Assembly (NCBI RefSeq): GCF_039543525.1
Contig: NZ_BAABJX010000004.1
Location: forward strand, 1 to 64,000
Length of the DNA stretch: 64,000 bases
DNA from: Algivirga pacifica
Lineage (GTDB): Bacteria > Bacteroidota > Bacteroidia > Cytophagales > Flammeovirgaceae
Reading direction: 5' to 3'
Of this stretch, positions 51,994 through 60,933 are shown one piece after another; positions within the stretch are counted from its first letter, which is position 1; every line of letters starts with the position of its first letter. The notes under the pieces were generated by a model. That model searched no databases. It was not told the origin of the DNA and saw nothing but the letters and a program-made list of their open reading frames with translations. Both the position numbers and the translations under genes were made by a program.

Positions 51994-52084
51994 GCAGTGA
52001 GCAGTGAGCAGTGAGCAGTGAGCAGTGAGCAGTGAGCAGTGAGCAGTGAGCAGTGAGCAGTGAGCAGTGAGCAGTGAGCAGTGA
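51994..52084. repeat. Heptamer tandem repeat (GCAGTGA x13)
   Basis: Thirteen exact GCAGTGA copies, 91 bp in all. Read on the minus strand they produce a spurious Thr-Ala-His-Cys-Ser-Leu-Leu repeat peptide. The 567-bp gap (51729-52295) also contains the 88-bp inverted repeat and, at 52196-52280, TTATCG/CGATAA words in both orientations; I see no gene. Confidence 0.95.
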
Positions 52085-52295
52085 AGAAAGTTATTTTAGT
52101 CAGAAACAATAAGCTATAGTGTTTAAGATTAACCCTGTCGCTGTCTACGGGATAATATACAGTTTAGAGACTCCATGTAATGGGGTATAGCATATCGTTT
52201 ATAAACAATAAGCGATAACCGATAAACTAACATCATGCGATAGCTTCAATCTTAACTACTATATAATCGATAAACCTTAATTGATAAACAAACCT

Positions 52296-52793
52296 ATGAG
52301 TAAGATTAAAGTATTATTTGTATGTCTAGGTAATATTTGCCGTTCCCCTATGGCAGAAGGCATTTTCCAACACCTTGTACAAGAGCGACAACTAGAGCAT
52401 CACTTCGAAATTGACTCTGCCGGCACCAGTGGATGGCACAATGGAGAACTTCCTGACCCTAATATGATGAAAACGGCTGCCTTGCATGGAATCAATTTAG
52501 AAAGTCGTTCCCGTAAGTTTATCAAAGAAGACTTTGAGAAGTTTGATTACATCATTCCGATGGACCAATCCAACCTTAGAAATATGAAAGCACTTCAGCC
52601 TACAGCAGCACAAGTGGAAAAGCTACATATGATGCGTGCTTATGACAAAACACGTTCCGGTGCCGATGTGGAAGACCCTTACGGCATGGCGATGGATGGA
52701 TTTGAACGTTGCTATCAGGTGTTATTGGAGGCTAATAGTAACTTTTTGGAGGAGCTTGTAGAGAGGCATGAGTTGGAAAGTAGTAAAATTTAA
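52296..52793 (+). CDS. Low-molecular-weight protein-tyrosine phosphatase
   Basis: A 165-residue enzyme starting MSKIKVLFVC. I take the ATG at 52296 in place of the in-frame TTG at 52281. The P-loop C-x5-R is Cys10-LGNIC-Arg16-Ser (CLGNICRSPMAEG), and the general-acid loop carries VEDPYG (DP motif). The length is normal. It dephosphorylates tyrosine on protein partners; in many bacteria such enzymes counteract capsule or exopolysaccharide tyrosine kinases, but no kinase or capsule genes lie here. It is followed by a terminator. Confidence 0.93.
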   Translation: MSKIKVLFVCLGNICRSPMAEGIFQHLVQERQLEHHFEIDSAGTSGWHNGELPDPNMMKTAALHGINLESRSRKFIKEDFEKFDYIIPMDQSNLRNMKALQPTAAQVEKLHMMRAYDKTRSGADVEDPYGMAMDGFERCYQVLLEANSNFLEELVERHELESSKI

Positions 52794-52803
52794 TTTCATT
52801 AAG

Positions 52804-52843
52804 ACGAAGAGAGAATTTCTTTAAAAAAAGGTTCTCTCTTCGT
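52804..52843 (+). terminator. Terminator hairpin after the phosphatase gene
   Basis: ACGAAGAGAGAA and TTCTCTCTTCGT form a 12-bp perfect stem around a 16-nt A/T-rich loop, 10 bases past the stop codon. There is no strong T-tract after the stem. Confidence 0.65.
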
Positions 52844-53023
52844 TACTTATGACAATCTGTTTTTTTTGAATAAAACATTATATTTTTTTTAGCAATACTC
52901 TAGTTATAATTGTCTTTTTAAAAGAATTGAAAGTAATCTGTATCTGATTTACGATGATCATTTTTTCACAATGAATACAAGTTCAATCCATTACTTTTAT
53001 AAAACTTTATTTTCTCCAATAAC

Positions 53024-55834
53024 ATGCTTTCTTCAATAATTAACGGTCAAACAAGAGCGTTCTATTTCTTTATTCATTCTCTCCGGTTTCAACAGTTATT
53101 TACTGTATTATTTATACTATTTATGGCGTTGAACGCTATTGGAAAAGCCTCTCATATAAATATTACAAAAAATAATGTGGAGTATAGTTCATTAACGAAT
53201 ACCCCTCCCACGGTTATAAATCCTATAAGTGATCTAAATACATTAACTTCTGGTTTCTCCGTTACTTCAATCCCTCTAGCGAACGTTTTTAATGATGTTG
53301 ATGATGCTTCTTTGAGTTATAGTGTTGTGGTCACTGACAGTATGATCATCACTGCAACTGTGGATAATGACACCCTATACCTATACGAAGGAACATCTAC
53401 TGGAAGCACAACCGTTACAATCACTGCATATGACTCCAATGGAGGGAGTATTTCAGATGCTTTTTCAGTTACAGTCAATCCGCCTCCAGCTGATCTAAAT
53501 ATGGAAAATGGATCCTTCATTGCTTGTGATCGTATTTTCAAAGATGCTGGCGGAGATGAGCATTACCCTAATGATGCTGACATAACCATGACGCTACTTC
53601 CTGCTGTAGATGGAGAATATATTCAAGTTACATTCACTTCGTTCGAGTTGGAAGATGGCTTTGACAAACTCTTCGTATACGATGCACTATCAAAAGATAA
53701 CAGTCAGCTGATCGGTACTTTTTCAGGAGAAACTTTACCTGATGTATTGACAGCCTCCAACGCTGACGGAGCTCTTACTTTTCATTTTACTTCTGATTCA
53801 GACATCAATAAAGGAGGCTGGGTAGCTAATATTAGCTGTATTAATAATCAAGCAGCTAGCAATAATTCTCCTATAGTCAAGAATCCCATTCCCAATCAAG
53901 AAATATCTGATGATTTAACTAACAAGGTAATCTCCCTACAAGATGTTTTTTATGATGCTGATAATGATCCCTTAATCTACGAGGCTATTAGCTCCAATGA
54001 AGCCGTCATCACTTCAGAAATTGTTTCTAGCAATAAGGAATTGGTATTAACCTTAAAAGCCTCCACTGGTAATTCTACAATTACTGTTTATGCTGAAGAC
54101 CCTTATGGAGCGTGGACAAGTACGGAGTTTTCTGTGAACATTACCGAAAGTGGCAATATTAGTCTTGAAGATATTATTGATGTTCAAGCCACTTTTAACT
54201 TGAATAAAACGATAGACCTTTCTGCGAATTCACAAATACAAATTAAAGTAAAAGAACCACAGCTGATCGAGAAAATAGAAACGGGAAGGGTATCTATTAA
54301 TCAATGGTTTATAACTCCTAACGACAATTATGGTAACGCGCTCTACAATTTAATGAGCCTTGAAAATGATAACACTTATCGGGTAACGCTATCACCTTTT
54401 GAAGATCCTTTTGGTACTGCTTACTTTTTCAAGGTGACGGCAACAGATGGTCAAACAATGTATTTCCCTAAACACCCTAATCAATGGCTTGTAAGCTATA
54501 AGAGCTATACTTCTTCCGATATACCATTACAGCAAACTGTAGGAATAGGTGATAAAGCGGAAGATTACCGTATAATTTCCTTACCCTTGAGAACGCAAGA
54601 CCGAGATATGAGCATTAATCATATTTTCTCATCATTAGGAACCTACGATAATACAAAATGGCGAGTTTTTAAATGGGTAAACAATAGCTACCAAGAACTC
54701 AATGGAAATGATATTCTTCAGCCGGGTAAGGCTTACTGGTTTATCAGTAAGGAGCAAGTGAATGCTTCCTTTCCAGCTATGACCTCTGAAGTGATTGATA
54801 ATGTTGGGCAATACAATTCGGCAGACCAAAATATAACACTTTCAGAATTATCTTTTGAACAAGGGTGGAATATGATTAGTACCCCTTATAACCTGCCTAT
54901 TGACTGGGTCGGCTTTAAAACATTCCACTCATTGAAAAATAATTTGGTCAATAACTTAAGTGAAGAGCTATACCATTGGGATGGGGCTGTGAATACTTCG
55001 TCCACTTTAGAACCTTTCAAAGGATATTTCGTGTACAATTCAGGTCCAAGTTTTAAGGTAAAGGTAATTCCTAGTGCACAAACATATCAAAATTCAGCCA
55101 CAAGTAACTTAAGAACTACTGCTTCCCAAAATTGGCAAGTACCTTTGCAAATAAAGAGTAATGCAAAATGGCACCATATTTCTAAAATAGGGATGCATGC
55201 GCAAGCAAAAGTTGGAATAGACTCTTTTGACGGATTACGAGTTCCCCTTTTAATGGATATCCCTAAAGCTCAATTCTATCGTCCTGACTTCAAAACGTCA
55301 GAAGTTACCGGTGATATCATTCCAGCTACTGAACAAGCCACTTGGAATGCTTCATTTAGTAGTACTGAAAGCAATCATATCCACATTCAATGGGAACGTC
55401 CTTTACTACCATATGGTAAAAAACTACTCATCATGGATACTGAGACACGTGCGCTCTACGACATGCAAGCTGTTCAACAATTTCAGAAAAATGCTTCTCA
55501 TGTAAACCTCAAGTTTATATACGGAAACAGTTCAGAGATTATGGAACTCCTCAATGACCAACTATTTTATGTCAATGTGTATCCAATTCCTTCGCATGAG
55601 CATACTAAATTTGACATTACCATCCCAGAAGGCGAACATCAACTATCCCTATCAATCATTAATATGACTGGAGAAATAGTAAAACAGGTCTACCAAGGAA
55701 AGATAAGTAAAGGTCAATACAGGTTTATTTGGAATACTACCAATAATCAGCACATTAATGTAAGCAAAGGGGTTTACCTCTATCAAATCCAAATGGATGA
55801 TCAAATAACAACAGGAAAACTGCTTATCAAGTAG
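53024..55834 (+). CDS. Large T9SS-secreted protein with cadherin-like and CUB-like domains
   Basis: A 936-residue exported protein. An N-terminal hydrophobic segment (about 25-45) ends IGKASH. A first cadherin-like Ig domain (about 60-155, PPTVINPISDLNTLTSGF), a CUB-like domain (about 160-275, ACDRIFKDAGGDEHYPNDAD ... GFDKLFVYDALS), a second cadherin-like domain (about 285-380, SPIVKNPIPNQEISDD), a long unassigned region (400-850) and a T9SS type A sorting domain (YPIPSHEHTKFDI to TTGKLLIK) follow. It is probably exposed on or released from the cell surface; adhesion or substrate binding fits the domains but is not shown. I saw no catalytic motif. Confidence 0.7.
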   Translation: MLSSIINGQTRAFYFFIHSLRFQQLFTVLFILFMALNAIGKASHINITKNNVEYSSLTNTPPTVINPISDLNTLTSGFSVTSIPLANVFNDVDDASLSYSVVVTDSMIITATVDNDTLYLYEGTSTGSTTVTITAYDSNGGSISDAFSVTVNPPPADLNMENGSFIACDRIFKDAGGDEHYPNDADITMTLLPAVDGEYIQVTFTSFELEDGFDKLFVYDALSKDNSQLIGTFSGETLPDVLTASNADGALTFHFTSDSDINKGGWVANISCINNQAASNNSPIVKNPIPNQEISDDLTNKVISLQDVFYDADNDPLIYEAISSNEAVITSEIVSSNKELVLTLKASTGNSTITVYAEDPYGAWTSTEFSVNITESGNISLEDIIDVQATFNLNKTIDLSANSQIQIKVKEPQLIEKIETGRVSINQWFITPNDNYGNALYNLMSLENDNTYRVTLSPFEDPFGTAYFFKVTATDGQTMYFPKHPNQWLVSYKSYTSSDIPLQQTVGIGDKAEDYRIISLPLRTQDRDMSINHIFSSLGTYDNTKWRVFKWVNNSYQELNGNDILQPGKAYWFISKEQVNASFPAMTSEVIDNVGQYNSADQNITLSELSFEQGWNMISTPYNLPIDWVGFKTFHSLKNNLVNNLSEELYHWDGAVNTSSTLEPFKGYFVYNSGPSFKVKVIPSAQTYQNSATSNLRTTASQNWQVPLQIKSNAKWHHISKIGMHAQAKVGIDSFDGLRVPLLMDIPKAQFYRPDFKTSEVTGDIIPATEQATWNASFSSTESNHIHIQWERPLLPYGKKLLIMDTETRALYDMQAVQQFQKNASHVNLKFIYGNSSEIMELLNDQLFYVNVYPIPSHEHTKFDITIPEGEHQLSLSIINMTGEIVKQVYQGKISKGQYRFIWNTTNNQHINVSKGVYLYQIQMDDQITTGKLLIK

Positions 55835-55929
55835 TCCCCCATTAATAAACATGAATCATCCCATATTAACAAATAGCTTAGCTTTCTGAGAATTCATCAC
55901 TTTATAGCTATTTCACAAGCCCTTTATGA

Positions 55930-56110
55930 GCTTCTTCATTTTTTCCTTGATGAAAAAACGAAGCAAAAAAATCAAGGCTTTGAAGAATTTGCCTAATTTT
56001 TAATCGCAAAAGCTAAAAATTCCAAACTCGCTACGCTCAAACAATGGAATTTTCTTAACGCTTTGACGATTAAAAATCTTAACGGCAATTCTTCAAGGCC
56101 GGTTTTAAAT
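55930..56110. repeat. Nested inverted-repeat intergenic element
   Basis: Outer pair: AAGGCTTTGAAGAATTTGCC and, inverted, GGCAATTCTTCAAGGCC. Middle pair: TTTTTAATCG / CGATTAAAAA. Inner pair: AAATTCC / GGAATTT around CAAACTCGCTACGCTCAAAC. A segment TTTTTTCCTTGATGAAAAAAC is also present; from memory this text recurs between genes in many Bacteroidota. The 356-bp gap (55835-56190) otherwise holds no gene, apart from ATGGGATGA-type words that mirror GAATCATCCCATATT after the previous stop. Confidence 0.6.
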
Positions 56111-56190
56111 AAAAAAATAGAGCCATCCCCTTAAATGTTAATATGGGATGACTCATATTTATTATACAGTCATTTAGCGTAATACTTCTA

Positions 56191-59100
56191 TTAATTACCG
56201 TGACTAATCATCACCTTTTTAACTAAAGTACCTTTTTCTGTTTTGATAAATAATAAATACATCCCATCAGATAGATTTTCAACCGATACTTGAATAGTTC
56301 CAGAAGTATTCTTTGATTTCATCTCAGTGATCAAATTGCCACTTAGATCTTTTAAAGATACGACACAATCACCTGACACAACAGATCCTAACTTCACAGC
56401 AAACACTCCTTGGGAAGGGTTAGGGTAAATGATCACTTCTTCATACAATTCCTGTACATCATCTACTCCTGTCACGAATTGCCCTTCAACAACCCCTGGG
56501 TTAGACCTTGCCCCATTTAACGGTACCTGCTCTGATACTCTGGCATTACTACTTGTCTCAATGTAACAACCAGCGGAGTTTACTGCTTCAATTACGTAAA
56601 CTGTTTCATTAGGGCTAGGATTGGTATCTGTAAATTGAGCATTACTCGCAGGACGGGTTGTCAATTCTTGTAATCGATCCAATGAAGGTCCTCTAAGAAT
56701 CTTTACCTGATTCACCTCGAATCCTTCGTAAGAAGTCCAACTCAGGTTCACTGTTCCATTTACACCCATATTGGCCTGTAGATAAATCGTTTTATGAGGA
56801 ACACTTTGTTTCGATTCAGCTCCACACTGATCTACCACGGTTAAACGATACTTCTCAGGGGCTGCCAATGGATCTGATTCAGCGTCTACAAAATAATTAG
56901 GCCCATCAAATGGTACTTTTCCTACCAATTGAAAATCGTTATCCCCTACTTCCTTATATACCCTATAAGTAGCGATTCCAAGTTCTTTTTGCTTATCCCA
57001 AACCACCATATTCTTCCCAGTAGCTGGATCAACCGACACCACACAGATCTGCTGTGTCAATGTGATAGCTGGACGGGCAGTGATACTTACGGCATCTACT
57101 CCACATTGTCCATCTTTGGTTACAATAACTTGATAATCTCCCACTACATTAACGGAATAAGTACTTTGCTCACCTATTAAGTTCCACTCTCCTATTTCTG
57201 ATTTCTGGAACCATTTATAGGTATCGTAAGTACCATCAAGTTTGAGTAACGTATTAGGCACACCTTCTGCACAAACTTCCTGATCACCTTCAATGACGAT
57301 AGCAAAATTTTCGATCGCACTATTGGCTTTCACCTCATACTCTTTTTCAATCGTACATCCTTTGGCTCCATCAGTTACAACTAACGTATAGAAGCCTGCA
57401 GATAACCCTGTTAAAGCTCGCTCGTAAAATTTACTACCATTGGCATTCCTCCAATAGAAACTAGCTTGTTCCGGTAAAGTAGAGAGTAATTCTAAAGCGC
57501 CAACACTCTCTCCACAAGCCACATTGGTTACGTCTACTTCTACCTTGATAAAGTCATCCACTAACTCAAAAGATGTTGTATACTTAATTCCTTCACTATC
57601 CGTCACTAAAACTTGATACCCCCCTAGATTCAGATCAGTCAACCACTCACTATTGGATGTAAAACCATTCGGTCCTGTGACTTGTATGGTATATGGAGCA
57701 GGAACATTTATCACTGCTATCTTAGCTTCATATAACTCTTCTACGGTACATCCCTGGGGAGTTACCGTTACCGAGACACTTCCTCCTGCTGCTCCATTCT
57801 CGTGCTCATAGGCTCCTAAGTCAGGTTGGAAACCTACAGGGTTAGGTCGTGGGTTACCTGCTAAATCATAAGGAATTACGTAATCCATGGAACCTGTCCC
57901 TATGGCTGGAGAGTTTTCAGTGAGGGTGTAATCTCCTTCTTCAGAGGCCTTAAATAGCGGGCTAGCAATGATAATATTATTTGCAGCAAAATCGCCTGTA
58001 TACTGTTCCCATGTACCCAATAAACAATCTGAAACATTTACTTGTTTTTCTGAACCAATATCAAATGTATGTCCATAAATAATTGAATTATGGATTTTCC
58101 CTCCTGCGCCACCATCATCTAACATACCAATACCATATTTATAACTATTATTTGCAATCGTGGTATGTTTCATATTAGGAACAAACCAACCATATAAAAC
58201 CCCCGATGTTGTTGGTGTTGCTGTATTGTTATCAACAATCAATGTGTTTGTTATTTCGAAACTCACCATTCCTAATGAGATTAAATCCCCATAAGAACTG
58301 TTTCCAGTAATTACTGCATCTCGTACTTTTAAATTCGGGAAACCACTACTCTTAATCAAATTTGCAAAGGATGTTGGTGTATCAGAGAAATTATAGTGAT
58401 TACCTTTCAGTAATACTCGTTCAAGAGATACATCTTGACATGAACTGTACAATACCTGTGCTACCCCTGTAATCGTTATATTTCTTATGGTAGCATTTAA
58501 ATATTTCTCCTGATCAAATACTTCCCCTGCTCGAAACATACAATTACTTTCACCTCCATTCAAAACTACACTATCTCGCTCTAATCCACTTATTATCACA
58601 TCTTGCGATAATTTCAAACTATCCTCATAATATGTTCCATTGGTCAATACGATCTCCACGCATCCATCTTGTACCTCCAAAGCTCTCCCTAAGCTTGCTA
58701 AAGGTGTATCTTTCAGACCGTCATTAGCATCATTACCATTTTCCGACACATATAACTTCGGCAACTTTTTATAAGCCACATAATCGATAGTATCTACCAG
58801 TGTTTGGGTATCTGTTGTTACTTTCAAAACATACTGCCCATCTACAATATGCCCTTTCAATACAGAATCCAAAGAAGTAAAGTTATTTGGACCGCTCCAT
58901 GAATAACCTTCTACCTTGCTAGAAGATACAACTTGTGTGTTCATCACAATAGTAGCATCTTCAATAACACATACAGTAGGCTGATTAAAAGACACAAAGA
59001 GATAAGGAGTTCCCTTTTCTTCTTCGGTCTCTATAGCTCCCAAATCCGGCTGAGTGCCTACCGGCATTGGACGCATATTTCCATTCATATCCAATACCAA

Positions 59101-60882
59101 AGAAGAGGTACTTCCCACCTCCAATGCTGGAGAATCTGGCAATAAACTATAATCTCCTTTGGAGGAAGCTCTAAACTTCGGATCTCCTGTCACGTTTGCA
59201 GTTCCGGACCAAACCCCTTCTTGCTTTACTCCATCAATATATCCTCCTCCTAGCAAGGAATAATTGGCATAAAACTGTGCCTGCTTAATCCAATCCAAAT
59301 CTGACACTTCTCCGGATGCAACATTCCCGTAGACAATGGAGTTTTCTAAATTCACTTCGGTAAATACGTCGGAGTAATAAATTCCTCCACCCTTGGCTGA
59401 GGTATTATTTTCTGTAATTGTCACATGATTGAGATTCACGGCAGCTCCTTCACCCAAATAGACCCCTGCCCCATGATCACTACTCGTATTTTTAGCGATT
59501 ATTGTATTCGATATATCAGCAGAACAATTGGATAGGTATAATCCGCCATAACCCATATTCTCCAAAACCTGGCAGTCTTCCATCGATAATGCCCAACCGT
59601 TAAGTACTAATGCTCTTCTGGCATTATTGGAGATACTTACATTTTTCAGTGTTAAGGTATCTGAAATAGTAGAACTTGAGTTATAAGCATTGATAACGGA
59701 CTCTAATGAAGTAGCTCCCGCAATACTTTGTTGAATTCTTAGATTTTCCAACTGTACATTTCCACCATTCAATGTCAGCAAACTTTTATCCAAAATTACT
59801 CCTTCCCCTTCTCCCTGAATATGGATATTCTTGTCAATGCTCAACTCCTCTGTATAAGTCCCTTTCTTCACTACTATCTTTGCTGAGTCATCTACTGCTA
59901 AAGTCAACGCCAGCGCAATAGAATTGATTGGATCTGCTTCCGTTCCCAACCCTGAATCACTTCCATTATCATCCACATATAAAATAATGGGAACATCCGC
60001 TGCACTATCCAACTGATGTTCTATAGCTCCTACGTCAGCATTTTTGCCATCTGCATATGATCTTGGATTGCCATACAAGTCTGTTACAGCTCCTAAATCA
60101 TAGTTATAGGCTGCTCCTATCGCTGGGGAATAATCATGTAATTCAAAAGAACTCAACACCAAAGGGTCTTCATAGTAACAAGGATCACACCCTTCATTCA
60201 CCATAAAGCAATGATACATATTTGCTCCTAATGCCTGTGCCATACTCGGAATGATGGAATTATAAACGGATAAATGAGCATCATACAATCCTTGCCTGTC
60301 GTTAGCAACAAAAGTACAGTGTGCTAATGTCACGTCTCCTGAGTTTCCATTGTACTTAACCGCCTGTAGGTTATCAGCTAATACGGTATTAAAAACTTTT
60401 AAACTGGAAGTCCCTGCATTAAGAATAGATATTGCTCCATCCCCGAAATCCTGGATAATACAATTCCATACCTCCGGACTTGCATTCCCTGACACTTGAA
60501 GGGCAATACCTGTATCCTTTCCTCCCCCAATCATTGTGAAGCCCTTAATTGTCGCGGCATTCGTCTCATCAGTATTGAATTTCACTAAAGGCACATACAC
60601 ATTGGAAGGACGCAAGACGGTGGAGCTGACTCCATCTTTAGATTGCAACACAATGTCTTTCCCTTTGAAATCAATATTTTCGGTATACTCCCCAGCCAAT
60701 ACCCAAATGGTATCTGTTGCAGAGGAAAGATCAATAGCTTTTTGAATAGAAGCTAACGCACTTAAACTATCAGTACCGGCATTGGTATCCAAGCCATTAG
60801 GCGCTACATACCAGGGATTTTGTGCATACAATCCGATAGAACAGCAAAGTAAAAAGTTGGCTAGAAAAAGTTTTAGTTTCAT
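56191..60882 (-). CDS. Giant T9SS-secreted beta-helix protein, copy 1
   Basis: A 1563-residue exported protein. A signal peptide (MKLKLFLANFLLCCSIGLYAQ) is followed by DUF1565-type right-handed beta-helix repeats in three modules, each closed by a 'choice-of-anchor Q'-like motif: SPAIGAAYNYDLGAV, SPALEVGSTSSLVLDMNGN and SPAIGTGSMDYVIPYDLAGNPRPNP. Two or three Ig-like modules (about 985-1300), a fibronectin-like part and a T9SS type A domain (IIYPNPSQGVFAVKLGS to KKVMISHG) complete it. Beta-helix proteins of this kind may bind or depolymerise surface polysaccharides, but I saw no lyase active-site motif. It is the downstream of two tandem paralogues, 51 bp after the next. Confidence 0.75.
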   Translation of the reverse strand: MKLKLFLANFLLCCSIGLYAQNPWYVAPNGLDTNAGTDSLSALASIQKAIDLSSATDTIWVLAGEYTENIDFKGKDIVLQSKDGVSSTVLRPSNVYVPLVKFNTDETNAATIKGFTMIGGGKDTGIALQVSGNASPEVWNCIIQDFGDGAISILNAGTSSLKVFNTVLADNLQAVKYNGNSGDVTLAHCTFVANDRQGLYDAHLSVYNSIIPSMAQALGANMYHCFMVNEGCDPCYYEDPLVLSSFELHDYSPAIGAAYNYDLGAVTDLYGNPRSYADGKNADVGAIEHQLDSAADVPIILYVDDNGSDSGLGTEADPINSIALALTLAVDDSAKIVVKKGTYTEELSIDKNIHIQGEGEGVILDKSLLTLNGGNVQLENLRIQQSIAGATSLESVINAYNSSSTISDTLTLKNVSISNNARRALVLNGWALSMEDCQVLENMGYGGLYLSNCSADISNTIIAKNTSSDHGAGVYLGEGAAVNLNHVTITENNTSAKGGGIYYSDVFTEVNLENSIVYGNVASGEVSDLDWIKQAQFYANYSLLGGGYIDGVKQEGVWSGTANVTGDPKFRASSKGDYSLLPDSPALEVGSTSSLVLDMNGNMRPMPVGTQPDLGAIETEEEKGTPYLFVSFNQPTVCVIEDATIVMNTQVVSSSKVEGYSWSGPNNFTSLDSVLKGHIVDGQYVLKVTTDTQTLVDTIDYVAYKKLPKLYVSENGNDANDGLKDTPLASLGRALEVQDGCVEIVLTNGTYYEDSLKLSQDVIISGLERDSVVLNGGESNCMFRAGEVFDQEKYLNATIRNITITGVAQVLYSSCQDVSLERVLLKGNHYNFSDTPTSFANLIKSSGFPNLKVRDAVITGNSSYGDLISLGMVSFEITNTLIVDNNTATPTTSGVLYGWFVPNMKHTTIANNSYKYGIGMLDDGGAGGKIHNSIIYGHTFDIGSEKQVNVSDCLLGTWEQYTGDFAANNIIIASPLFKASEEGDYTLTENSPAIGTGSMDYVIPYDLAGNPRPNPVGFQPDLGAYEHENGAAGGSVSVTVTPQGCTVEELYEAKIAVINVPAPYTIQVTGPNGFTSNSEWLTDLNLGGYQVLVTDSEGIKYTTSFELVDDFIKVEVDVTNVACGESVGALELLSTLPEQASFYWRNANGSKFYERALTGLSAGFYTLVVTDGAKGCTIEKEYEVKANSAIENFAIVIEGDQEVCAEGVPNTLLKLDGTYDTYKWFQKSEIGEWNLIGEQSTYSVNVVGDYQVIVTKDGQCGVDAVSITARPAITLTQQICVVSVDPATGKNMVVWDKQKELGIATYRVYKEVGDNDFQLVGKVPFDGPNYFVDAESDPLAAPEKYRLTVVDQCGAESKQSVPHKTIYLQANMGVNGTVNLSWTSYEGFEVNQVKILRGPSLDRLQELTTRPASNAQFTDTNPSPNETVYVIEAVNSAGCYIETSSNARVSEQVPLNGARSNPGVVEGQFVTGVDDVQELYEEVIIYPNPSQGVFAVKLGSVVSGDCVVSLKDLSGNLITEMKSKNTSGTIQVSVENLSDGMYLLFIKTEKGTLVKKVMISHGN

Positions 60883-60933
60883 CGTGAATGAATTTACTTG
60901 TGTAATGACTTAAAAAAGTCTTTTTATTTCTTA

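Noticed and set aside
51994..52084. Possible CRISPR array
   Set aside because: The units are 7 bp, contiguous and without spacers, and no cas genes lie in the window.
51897..52109. An open reading frame on the minus strand with a repeated Thr-Ala-His-Cys-Ser-Leu-Leu peptide
   Set aside because: It is only the translation of the GCAGTGA heptamer array, which stays open because seven-base units cycle through all frames without a stop on that strand. It has no conserved flanks and is not a gene.
52281..52295. TTG start for the tyrosine phosphatase
   Set aside because: The ATG five codons later gives the conserved MSKIKVLFVC start of the family.
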